Of a stretch of DNA of 8,027 bases, positions 1 through 6,321 are shown one piece after another. The notes beneath the pieces were generated by a model. The model worked only from the letters and a program-made list of their open reading frames with translations. It was not told where the DNA came from and did no database searches. The position numbers and the translations under genes are program-made. This stretch comes from Bryobacterales bacterium (GTDB lineage: Bacteria; Cyanobacteriota; Vampirovibrionia; Obscuribacterales; Obscuribacteraceae): the NCBI GenBank assembly GCA_903970295.1, contig CAJCHQ010000848.1:1-8027 (forward strand), written 5' to 3'. Within the stretch, counting starts at the first letter, position 1. Every line of letters starts with the position of its first letter.

Positions 1-745
1 CGTAGTTTTCATCGATGGTACCGATCAAATACAAGCAATTGATCTGCCCCTTCCGATCGACTTGCAATGCGTGCTGATATGACTCACGCGCATCGAGATA
101 ATTCTGCATTGCGTATTGGGCGCTAGCTAAGTTGAACCAGAGACTGGCATTATTCGGGCGAATTACTAAGGCTTGCTGATAGAGAGGAATTGCACCGGCA
201 TAATCTTTAGCACCATGCTTGGCGATAGCGGCATCGATCAACGGCTTAGCCTTGGCGTCTAATGCACCCTCTTTTGCTTTAGGATAGGCGGTGTTTTTCG
301 GGTCGAAACCGATTGCTTTATCATAGGCAGTGATCGCGTTGTCGTAGTCTTTCTTAGCCTGGTAGGTGGCGCCGAGATCGAACCAGGTCGAAGCATCATT
401 CGGCGTGATCTTCAAGACTTCGAGATATTTTTGAATGGCGGCATCGTACTGTCCCTGTTTGAACAGAGCGGCACCAGCCTCGGTATTCTGCGTCACTTGC
501 TTGTCTTGCTGCCCGGCGGTTGCAGTTTGTATGCCTTGTCTGGCCGCAGCATTGCTGGCATTGATTTTCAATGCCTGGTTGTAGCAAGCAATGGCGTTAG
601 GAAAATCTTCCATCGCCTGATAAGCGGTGCCCAAATCTACCCAAACTGTGTCATTCTGCGGGTCTGCCTGTAAAGCGATTTTGTACTCGTTGATTGCTTG
701 CGCATACTGTTTCTTGGCTTGCAGATCTAAGCCGACGTTGACGTG
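1..745 (-). repeat. Paired-TPR super-repeat of 82-86 residues
   Basis: Inside the TPR protein, residues 310-395, 396-477 and 478 to the edge (DNA 745-488, 487-242 and 241-1) are three successive modules of the same plan. Each has one TPR, a second TPR opening with a W-hydrophobic-D/N-L signature (VWVDLGTAY, TWFDLGATY, LWFNLASAQ), and in the first two a linker rich in Ala, Lys and Gln. The first two modules are 86 and 82 residues long. Residues 40-309 show TPRs without this regular pairing. The pattern suggests duplication of a two-TPR unit. It was found by aligning the translated protein by eye. Confidence 0.65.
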
Positions 746-1672
746 CTTGTTCACGACAGCGTCTTTTTGCATAGCGCCCAAACCTGCCAGCAAGCGCTCG
801 GCAGTCGGATTGCGGCGACCGGGGCTCAACCTAATTGCTTGTTTGTATTCTTCCGCTGATTGGCCAAAATCGCCACGATAGGCAAATGCCTGACCCAATC
901 CAATATGGTTTTCTGGCGCCAGGGGATTTTCCTTTAGAGCTTCTTCCCAACCGGCAACCAGAGCATCCAGTACATCCGGGTCGGTATTGTTGAATTTCAA
1001 CGCCGCGCCGTATGCAGCGATTGCGTTAGGCACGTCTTTTTTGGCTTGGTAAGCTTGTCCGAGTTTGACTTCGATATCAGCGCTGTCTTTCAACTTGGAA
1101 GCGATTTGATACTCGTTGATCGCCTTATCGTTCTCATCGCGTACACGATAGATGTCTCCCATCTTCACATGCAAAGCCGGATCTTCTTGAATCTTGCAAG
1201 CTTCCGAATACTCAATTAGAGCGCCGACGAAATCACCGGACAAACGCGCTTCGTCACCCAATTGCACGCGATCTTTGAATGAACGGGGATTCTTACCCAT
1301 CATCTTGATGATGCCTTCCACGTTTTGCATTGTGGTGGCATTACTGCGATTTAAATAGAGCGCCATGTGAAACTGTTTGAGCGCTTCTTTCGGATTGTTC
1401 CGCAATTGCAAACCGTAGTTGTTGTGCGCAATTGCTAAATTGTCTCTCGCTAATTGATAACTCGGATCGACTTTCAGTGCGGCTTCGAACTTAGTGATTG
1501 CGAGCTGAAAATTGCCTGTATTGAGCGCTTTCACACCCTCATTGTTGAAGCCTATAACCTGGCTGGCATCGGCGAATGCGGCGAGGGGAATGCCCCCTAA
1601 CTGATAACTGAATGCAACGGCCAGAAATGCCGGTGTGAGCCACTGCCGTTTCTTCAAATTGTCAATCGCCAA
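1..1672 (-). CDS. Secreted TPR-repeat protein (3' end outside window)
   Basis: The minus-strand frame is open from the in-frame TAG at 1744-1742 to the left edge, giving 557 codons without a stop. No ATG or GTG lies near the 5' end. I chose the TTG at 1672-1670 because a GAGG sits 8 nt upstream (1684-1681) and the protein then begins with a Sec signal peptide: a basic KKR at residues 7-9, a hydrophobic core at about 11-32, and likely cleavage after Ala34 (AAFA|DAS). A second TTG at 1657 would also keep the signal. The mature part is almost all tetratricopeptide repeats. I count at least 12 units from about residue 40, with typical G-Y-AI-Y-AL-P spacing such as LGTAYQAMEDFPNAIACYNQ, and a 13th begins at the edge. 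TPRs form superhelical scaffolds that bind proteins, and this one is probably periplasmic or outer-membrane associated. No catalytic domain is visible, the partner is unknown, and the C-terminus is not seen. Confidence is high for the family and moderate for the exact start. Confidence 0.9.
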   Translation of the reverse strand, partial: MAIDNLKKRQWLTPAFLAVAFSYQLGGIPLAAFADASQVIGFNNEGVKALNTGNFQLAITKFEAALKVDPSYQLARDNLAIAHNNYGLQLRNNPKEALKQFHMALYLNRSNATTMQNVEGIIKMMGKNPRSFKDRVQLGDEARLSGDFVGALIEYSEACKIQEDPALHVKMGDIYRVRDENDKAINEYQIASKLKDSADIEVKLGQAYQAKKDVPNAIAAYGAALKFNNTDPDVLDALVAGWEEALKENPLAPENHIGLGQAFAYRGDFGQSAEEYKQAIRLSPGRRNPTAERLLAGLGAMQKDAVVNKHVNVGLDLQAKKQYAQAINEYKIALQADPQNDTVWVDLGTAYQAMEDFPNAIACYNQALKINASNAAARQGIQTATAGQQDKQVTQNTEAGAALFKQGQYDAAIQKYLEVLKITPNDASTWFDLGATYQAKKDYDNAITAYDKAIGFDPKNTAYPKAKEGALDAKAKPLIDAAIAKHGAKDYAGAIPLYQQALVIRPNNASLWFNLASAQYAMQNYLDARESYQHALQVDRKGQINCLYLIGTIDENY

Positions 1673-1680
1673 CTTTGCAA

Positions 1681-1684
1681 CCTC
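1681..1684 (-). promoter_or_regulatory. Shine-Dalgarno GAGG deciding a TTG start
   Basis: The minus strand reads GAGG, then 8 nt, then TTG at 1672. This is the best ribosome binding site in front of the TPR protein, and it selects the first of two nearby TTG codons (1672 over 1657). No ATG or GTG candidate exists between the upstream in-frame stop at 1744 and the signal peptide. Confidence 0.6.
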
Positions 1685-1764
1685 GACCAGATCTGATTTC
1701 GCAACTGTCGAAAGCGCGTCGTCCGACAGCAGTAACCGATTCTAATTCATAGCGGCAAAGGAAA

Positions 1765-1782
1765 CCACGGGAATTTCCATGG
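1765..1782. repeat. Imperfect 18-bp palindrome upstream of the TPR gene
   Basis: The plus strand reads CCACGGGAATTTCCATGG. Folding it about its centre pairs CCA with TGG and GGGAA with TTTCC, with one mismatch (C/A) and one G-T wobble. It lies 93-110 bp upstream of the proposed TTG start, where a promoter or operator would be expected. No convincing -35/-10 pair was found beside it. A TTGACT at 1815-1810 (minus) lacks a good -10 at normal spacing. A role as an operator is only inferred. Confidence 0.3.
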
Positions 1783-1866
1783 ATAACGAAAATCCGCGAA
1801 CAAAATAGTAGTCAAGAAACTCGGTGAAAAATCTGCGCTTTTCGCCCGATATTTTGCCACTATCTC

Positions 1867-1878
1867 ACCGATATCGGT
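1867..1878. repeat. Perfect 12-bp palindrome ACCGATATCGGT
   Basis: ACCGAT is followed directly by its reverse complement ATCGGT. The half-site core CACCGA recurs nearby at 1887-1892 (plus) and at 1826-1821 (minus, seen as TCGGTG on plus). The group lies between the hpf terminator and the TPR gene, about 200 bp upstream of the TPR start. Perfect dyads of this size are typical of dimeric regulator sites, but no regulator is known here and chance cannot be excluded. Confidence 0.35.
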
Positions 1879-1901
1879 TAGTTTCACACCGACAGACCGG
1901 C

Positions 1902-1937
1902 AAAAACGCGGCTAAACCTCGTCCAGCCGCGCTTTTT
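1902..1937 (-). terminator. Intrinsic terminator of hpf
   Basis: A perfect 7-bp GC-rich stem (CGCGGCT at 1907-1913 with AGCCGCG at 1925-1931, loop of 11 nt) is flanked by AAAAA on the left and TTTTT on the right. Read on the minus strand it is a hairpin followed by five U's, 18 nt past the hpf stop. The symmetric A and T tracts would also let it work on the plus strand, but no plus-strand gene enters it. It should separate hpf from the TPR gene, which then needs its own promoter. Confidence 0.85.
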
Positions 1938-1954
1938 CACAACTATATTCTGAC

Positions 1955-2545
1955 CTAAATCTCGGGCTCAATCAGCCCATAATTGCCATCTCGACGATGA
2001 TAAACAGTGTTTACATGAGATGACTCAGAATTGATAAACATAAAGAAGTCATGGCCCAAAAGATCCATGTGTTTGCAAGCTTCTTCGGGCAGCATTGGTT
2101 TCAAGGGGAAACGCTTCGAGCGCACGATTTTTGGACGTACTTCTTCCAGCGTGATTACTTTTGATACTTCTTGCAAATCAGTATCAATTTCTGGACCGTC
2201 ATCGACGAGTGCGTCAGAATCTCGCAGCTCTCTGACTTTGTTGCCCTTGTGGTAGTAGCGCGTTTTGTATTTTCGTAATTGCCGTTCGATCTTGTCAGCA
2301 ACAAGGTCGATTGACGCATACATGTTCTCTGTCGATTCTTCACCCCGAATCACCGAGCCATTGACCTTAATCGTCACCTCAGCGGTCTGACTGTCTGCGA
2401 CGGATGGATTCTTCGCCACGCTAAGCAAAGCCGTGATGTGCAAAGTATGGTCAAAATGCTTCTGAGACCGCTGTAGCTTATCTAAAAGGTAATCTTTCAA
2501 CGCTGGTGTCAAATCGATATTGCGACCAGTTACAACCACATTCAT
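1955..2545 (-). CDS. hpf: Long-form ribosome hibernation promoting factor
   Basis: A 196-residue protein of the HPF/RaiA/LrtA family, which binds the 30S subunit where mRNA and tRNAs sit and dimerises 70S ribosomes into inactive 100S particles during stress or slow growth. The N-terminal beta-alpha-beta-beta-beta-alpha domain spans about residues 1-105, beginning MNVVVTGRNIDLTPALKDYL and ending in the basic helix ERQLRKYKTRYY. A linker with an acidic stretch (about 106-135) leads to the C-terminal dimerisation domain (about 137-193), with the family signatures KRFPLKPMLPEEA, GHDFFMFIN and VYHRRDGNYGLIEP. Length and both domains match the long form, not the short proteobacterial form. The start is fixed by a GGAGG 8 nt upstream. 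It is probably transcribed alone: a strong terminator follows it and 415 bp separate it from the gene upstream. In cyanobacteria the homologue lrtA is light- and stress-regulated through a long leader. Confidence is very high. Confidence 0.97.
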   Translation of the reverse strand: MNVVVTGRNIDLTPALKDYLLDKLQRSQKHFDHTLHITALLSVAKNPSVADSQTAEVTIKVNGSVIRGEESTENMYASIDLVADKIERQLRKYKTRYYHKGNKVRELRDSDALVDDGPEIDTDLQEVSKVITLEEVRPKIVRSKRFPLKPMLPEEACKHMDLLGHDFFMFINSESSHVNTVYHRRDGNYGLIEPEI

Positions 2546-2553
2546 ATATAGAA

Positions 2554-2558
2554 CCTCC
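2554..2558 (-). promoter_or_regulatory. Ribosome binding site of hpf
   Basis: GGAGG on the minus strand, 8 nt upstream of the ATG at 2545. It is the strongest Shine-Dalgarno in the window and confirms the hpf start. Confidence 0.85.
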
Positions 2559-2625
2559 GCTATAAAGGAAGATTTTTCAAACGCTTGAATCTTTTTTCGG
2601 CCGGCGGCAAGAGGCGAACGGCAGA

Positions 2626-2651
2626 CAACCGGCTAGCCCGCCCTCCGGTTG
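2626..2651 (-). promoter_or_regulatory. Hairpin in the putative hpf leader
   Basis: CAACCGG (2626-2632) and CCGGTTG (2645-2651) form a perfect 7-bp stem with a 12-nt loop, 81-106 nt upstream of the hpf ATG. No U-tract follows on either strand, so it is not a standard terminator. If the transcript starts upstream it would be a structured leader element, perhaps stabilising the mRNA or binding a regulator. Its function is inferred only from its position. Confidence 0.4.
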
Positions 2652-2960
2652 AAGGTCATCGGGCAAATAATTCTCGACGCAACTCAGTCCTGCCTGAGGC
2701 GATTTTTGCAATGTATGTAAATACCGAAAACTGTGCAGAATAGGACTACACCTTAACTTTCGAACTGCGCGGACCGAGCGAAATTAGGGTCTGGCTGATT
2801 GTTTGCAAGCAGTCGTAGCCAATGACAACGCTTACAGCGGCAGATTCCTAACATTTTGTACCCCGGTCTTTTTAGCCCCAACCACGTGGCAACCGGATAC
2901 CCTATAGCTATATTATCCCCTTGTCGATATTCGGGTAAAGGTTTTTTCTCAATCTGGATT

Positions 2961-4316
2961 TTAATGCAATCCGGAAGTCGCCTGCAGCACAATCTGGGCG
3001 GCATCCATGTAATCGATCGGCTTGGCACCGTTGAGCGGTTGTATGCCTTTCTCTTCAGCAGCAAAAGCTGGCTGCACAAACCACCCACCCCGCTTTTTAG
3101 CCAAAGTGACGCCGGGTTTGCCCGCACGCGCGATCTGCTTGGGCACAGCTAGAGTGCCGTTCTTATCGATTAGCTTGGCGACCACACCAAAAGCCTCTTT
3201 GGCCCCCATTGGTCCCACTAGCAACTCATCGACAACACCGGGCTCAGGTGGCGCAGCAAAACCCACAGCTCCAACTTTTGTCAGAAGAGACAGCGCTTGT
3301 TCTGAACTCAGGTCCGCACCGTACTTGTTGGGGTAGAGTTGACGCACGATCATCTTATAGAATTCGCCGCGCGCGATCGGAGTGGCGGGGTTGTTATTGC
3401 CCGGGCCGCTTAAAGTGCCTTGCTTGAGCAATTCGCGAAATGCCGCCAAACGGAAGCGAGCATTAACAGGAAAAAAGCCGCTGTATTGAGAGATGCAATC
3501 CATCTGTTCGGCAGTCATCTTGTAGTTGGGATAGATGCTGGCTGATGTCGCTTCGCCATCCTGACACGCCTTCAAAAATTGCGTGATCGAATCAGAGTGC
3601 GTGCCCATGCCATCACCGATGACGTGAATTTCGACATCAGGGCGGCCCACCAATTCACGCACAGTTTGAATCGTGGTCATCGTGTATTGATAGGGATCGA
3701 GCTTCTTGTATTTGCTGTTCCAATAGTTCATCGGCGCAATCACATCGTAATAGTGATCGAGCATTTTCCAGGGAATATGCGCCACCTGCGGAGCACCATT
3801 GAGCGGGCTGTAAACCACTGCCACTAATGGGAAATTCGGTCCCACAGTCTTGCGCAATTTACTGCTGTAAGCTTCGACTTTGCTCTGATCTAGATTCTTT
3901 TCCATGTTGGCAGCGAGCGCGTCCAGATGTTGTCCAGTCGGACTGACGAAACGCGATGCGGCGATGAGCTTGTCGGCGTCGGCAGATGGATTACCCAATT
4001 CGGCGAACGACCAGGCAATGACGCGAATTTTGTAAAAGTGGCAGGCGTCAATCAACGGTCCCAGTTTATCGGGATGGCAAATCGCTTCAGTATTGCTGCG
4101 TGAAGTCTGGATGAAGAGGTTGCGGATGCCCTTAGAGTGCAGGTCTTCGCAATACTTCTGCACGTCTCCTTGCGGGTAATTCCACATATTCACCCAAATT
4201 CCTGGTCCATCGGCAAGCCCCTCCGGTCCCGGAGTCGCTGCATTGACCTTAGCTTGTGAGAACAAGAGTGCACAAGCCAGTGCAACCGGCATGAATATTT
4301 GTCGAATTCTCTGCAT
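2961..4316 (-). CDS. Secreted TIM-barrel (glycoside-hydrolase-like) protein with SLH-like C-terminus
   Basis: A 451-residue protein with a clear Sec signal peptide: basic MQRIRQ, a hydrophobic core at 8-20, and likely cleavage at VNA|A (26). Residues about 38-280 read as a (beta/alpha)8 barrel of the uncharacterised glycoside-hydrolase-like kind. Barrel strands can be picked out at GIWVNMW (39-45), IRNLFIQTSRS (64-74), RVIAWSF (98-104), LVAVVYSP (164-171), YDVIAPMNYWN (190-200) and VEIHVIGDGMG (228-238). Residues about 288-385 resemble two S-layer-homology motifs (FRELLKQGTLSG with ITRGEF-like PIARGEFYKMIVRQL, then LLTKVGAVGF with GAKEAFGVVAKLID), which in other bacteria hold proteins to the cell wall. 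The tail (386-451) is unassigned. The substrate is unknown, and I did not find the usual DxE-type acid pair. The start is ATG at 4316 with a weak AGGGA close upstream; the later Met9 would lose the basic n-region. Its -10 box at 4357-4352 suggests its own promoter. Confidence is good for secretion, moderate for barrel and SLH. Confidence 0.8.
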   Translation of the reverse strand: MQRIRQIFMPVALACALLFSQAKVNAATPGPEGLADGPGIWVNMWNYPQGDVQKYCEDLHSKGIRNLFIQTSRSNTEAICHPDKLGPLIDACHFYKIRVIAWSFAELGNPSADADKLIAASRFVSPTGQHLDALAANMEKNLDQSKVEAYSSKLRKTVGPNFPLVAVVYSPLNGAPQVAHIPWKMLDHYYDVIAPMNYWNSKYKKLDPYQYTMTTIQTVRELVGRPDVEIHVIGDGMGTHSDSITQFLKACQDGEATSASIYPNYKMTAEQMDCISQYSGFFPVNARFRLAAFRELLKQGTLSGPGNNNPATPIARGEFYKMIVRQLYPNKYGADLSSEQALSLLTKVGAVGFAAPPEPGVVDELLVGPMGAKEAFGVVAKLIDKNGTLAVPKQIARAGKPGVTLAKKRGGWFVQPAFAAEEKGIQPLNGAKPIDYMDAAQIVLQATSGLH

Positions 4317-4351
4317 TTGTCCCTATCAATCTAGTAAGACTACCAACCTAA

Positions 4352-4357
4352 ATTATA
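4352..4357 (-). promoter_or_regulatory. -10 box for the TIM-barrel gene
   Basis: A perfect TATAAT on the minus strand, 35 nt upstream of the ATG at 4316, giving a leader of roughly 25-30 nt. The -35 position 16-18 bp upstream reads only TGGCTT/GTGGCT, far from consensus, so the promoter may be weak or activator-dependent. It sits in the 254-bp divergent region shared with nadE. Confidence 0.5.
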
Positions 4358-4534
4358 CCCATTGACTTCCGAAAAGCCACTAGCATCAGCGCATATCGAT
4401 CAGCTTTAGTGCTCGTTCTGGTCACAAATCCTCCACATTAATTCAGCGCTTATCAGGCAGTCGCGCACCCAATCGTATGCAAACTCAGAGCATAAGCAGC
4501 GCTTGCCTTGCCGCCACGCTCGAAGAAATCGCAC

Positions 4535-4540
4535 TATACT
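4535..4540 (+). promoter_or_regulatory. -10 box for the nadE unit
   Basis: TATACT on the plus strand, 30 nt upstream of the nadE ATG. TTGCCG at 4508-4513 is the nearest -35-like hexamer, but its spacing of 21 bp is too long for a normal sigma-70 promoter. An 8-bp direct repeat CAGCGCTT (4444-4451 and 4497-4504) lies just upstream and could be an accidental or a regulatory repeat. Confidence 0.35.
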
Positions 4541-4570
4541 ATGGCTTGAGCGGCAAATGGACAGACTTTC

Positions 4571-6283
4571 ATGAAGATAGCGCTGGCACAAATCAATACT
4601 ACCGTCGGCGACATCGAACGAAACGTTGAGAAAATCATCGCCTGGTGCAACAAAGCTCGATCACAATCGGCTCAGTTAATCATTTTTCCGGAGCTGGCGA
4701 TCTGTGGTTATCCGCCCATGGACCTGCTTCTAAAAGAAAGCTTTATCCAAGCTAATCTGGCCGGATTGGAAAAAATCAAAAAGTCAGTTACCGATATCAC
4801 TGTTGTAGTTGGTTTCGTCGCGGTCAATCCAGGCGCGGGCAGGCCTCTGCACAATGCCATGGCCGTGATTGCGGATGAGCAAATCAAATCTGTGCAGTAC
4901 AAAACACTGCTGCCGACATACGATGTATTCGATGAAGACAGGTATTTCGAGCCAGCAAACCAGTATTGCGGATATACGATCGCTGAGATGAAGTTCGGCC
5001 TATCCATCTGCGAAGACATCTGGAATTACAAGCAAACGACGCCGAAACCCCGTTATCAACTTGATCCCATTGATGTGATTGCCGAGCAGGGAAATAATAT
5101 TCTTATCAACATTTCAGCATCTCCTTTCTCTCTGGGTAAACAGCACGTGCGCCAGGACTTGATCAAAAGCCAGGCTCTGTCGCACAAAATGCCCGTCCTA
5201 TACGTTAATTTGGTCGGCGCCAACGATCAATTGGTCTTCGACGGCCGCTCGTTCGTCATAGACGCCGAGGGCAATTTGATCGCCCAAGCCAAAGCCTTCG
5301 AAGAAGATCTGATTTATGTGGCAGCCGAGCTGGTCGCCACCAGGGATGGTAGCAAGAGCGTGGCCGTGGCGGGGCAGGTAGAGACTTTCCCGGATGAGGA
5401 TGCCGCCAACACGCACGCGGCACTCGTGCTCGGCATCAAAGATTACATGCAAAAATGCGGCTTCAAAAAAGCGGTAGTAGGCTTGTCTGGCGGCATTGAT
5501 TCGGCTGTCACCTGTGCTCTAGCCGTCCAGGCAATTGGCGCCGAAAACGTACTTGGTGTAGCGATGCCTTCCCCTTATTCATCGAAAGGCTCGCTCGACG
5601 ACGCCCAGAGTCTCGCTGATAATCTGGGCGTGCCCATGCACACGGTGCCAATCGAAGGAGCGATGAAAGGTTTCGAACAAATTCTCGCGCCTGAATTTGT
5701 CGGAAAGCAGCCTGATGTGACTGAGGAAAATATCCAGGCTCGCATCCGTGGCTCAATCCTCATGGCCCTCTCCAACAAATTCGGCTATCTGGTTTTGACG
5801 ACCGGAAATAAATCAGAACTGGCAGTCGGGTATTGCACCCTATATGGTGACATGTGCGGCGGCCTGGCGGTGATTTCGGATTTGCCGAAAATGGCAGTCT
5901 ATGCCCTCGCCCACTACATCAACGAACGCGCTGGCCGTGAAATCATTCCAGCCAGCACAATCGAAAAACCGCCCTCGGCTGAATTGCGACCAGGACAAAA
6001 AGATCAAGACACCCTACCGCCTTATGAGATTCTGGACGCCATCATCCATTGCTATGTCGAACAAAGGCTGAAACCTGACGAAATTGTAAATCTCGGTCAT
6101 GATCCGGAATTGGTGCTTGATGTGATCAACCGCATCGACCGCAACGAGTACAAACGGAAGCAGGCCGCACCTGGTCTCAAAGTCACGGCCCGGGCCTTTG
6201 GCGTAGGCTGGAGAATGCCCATAGCACAGCGTTTCAAAGAGGCAATTGGCAACCTACCCAAACGGCAAATTCCGGTCAAATGA
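4571..6283 (+). CDS. nadE: Glutamine-dependent NAD+ synthetase
   Basis: A 570-residue two-domain enzyme that makes NAD+ from nicotinic acid adenine dinucleotide, ATP and glutamine, the last step of both de novo and salvage NAD synthesis in the cytoplasm. The N-terminal nitrilase-type glutaminase (about 1-260) shows the whole catalytic triad: Glu41 in FPELAICGYPP, Lys111 in YKTLLPTYDVFDEDRYF and Cys147 in LSICEDIWN. The C-terminal synthetase (about 280-570) has the ATP pyrophosphatase P-loop SGGIDSA (306-312), PSPYSSKGS, TGNKSE (411-416) and the YCTLYGDMCGG segment (421-431). The end also fits the family, with a DRNEYKRKQAAPGLKVT-like stretch. Length matches glutamine-dependent bacterial enzymes and no key residue is missing. 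The ATG start places MKIALAQINTTVGD at the N-terminus exactly as in homologues. The ribosome site is weak (GGA 9 nt upstream). It is the first gene of a plus-strand set and ends 38 bp before the next gene. Very confident. Confidence 0.97.
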   Translation: MKIALAQINTTVGDIERNVEKIIAWCNKARSQSAQLIIFPELAICGYPPMDLLLKESFIQANLAGLEKIKKSVTDITVVVGFVAVNPGAGRPLHNAMAVIADEQIKSVQYKTLLPTYDVFDEDRYFEPANQYCGYTIAEMKFGLSICEDIWNYKQTTPKPRYQLDPIDVIAEQGNNILINISASPFSLGKQHVRQDLIKSQALSHKMPVLYVNLVGANDQLVFDGRSFVIDAEGNLIAQAKAFEEDLIYVAAELVATRDGSKSVAVAGQVETFPDEDAANTHAALVLGIKDYMQKCGFKKAVVGLSGGIDSAVTCALAVQAIGAENVLGVAMPSPYSSKGSLDDAQSLADNLGVPMHTVPIEGAMKGFEQILAPEFVGKQPDVTEENIQARIRGSILMALSNKFGYLVLTTGNKSELAVGYCTLYGDMCGGLAVISDLPKMAVYALAHYINERAGREIIPASTIEKPPSAELRPGQKDQDTLPPYEILDAIIHCYVEQRLKPDEIVNLGHDPELVLDVINRIDRNEYKRKQAAPGLKVTARAFGVGWRMPIAQRFKEAIGNLPKRQIPVK

Positions 6284-6321
6284 TATGCTAGTGACGACGT
6301 GACCGCTGTTCGCGAGGATTT

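Larger units (their letters stand above)
2546..2960. other. 415-bp intergenic region, probable hpf promoter and leader
   Basis: No convincing gene is seen between the stop of the TIM-barrel gene and hpf. The minus-strand half near hpf (2546-2720) is GC-rich with inverted repeats. These include the hairpin listed at 2626-2651, a weaker CTCAG/CTGAG dyad near 2683-2698, and an AGATT...AATCT dyad at about 2570-2592. No -35/-10 pair is clear, so the promoter cannot be placed. Nor is there a clear terminator for the upstream gene. The part at 2753-2960 holds only a weak 33-codon reading frame, which I rejected. Confidence 0.55.

Noticed and set aside
431..881. Plus-strand reading frames of 80 and 84 codons inside the TPR gene
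   Set aside because: They are antisense shadows of a well-supported TPR coding frame and have no protein-like features.
2570..2598. Hairpin with a T-tract on the plus strand, resembling a terminator
   Set aside because: The stem is AT-rich and needs a 3-nt bulge, and no plus-strand gene ends nearby.
2753..2840. Possible tRNA suggested by GTTCGAA on the minus strand near 2758
   Set aside because: No T-arm stem, anticodon arm or acceptor pairing can be formed around it.
2753..2854. A minus-strand frame of 33 codons starting MLGICRCKRCHW, also part of a longer frame running into the TIM-barrel gene
   Set aside because: Three cysteines close together caught the eye. However, there is no convincing ribosome site, the longer form overlaps a real gene in another frame, and the sequence matches no family I know.
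4406..4591. Minus-strand frame of 61 codons in the divergent intergenic region, overlapping the nadE start
   Set aside because: No clear ribosome site or recognisable protein, and it covers the region where promoters are expected.
5198..5778. Minus-strand reading frames opposite nadE
   Set aside because: nadE is intact and fully conserved on the plus strand; these frames resemble no known protein.
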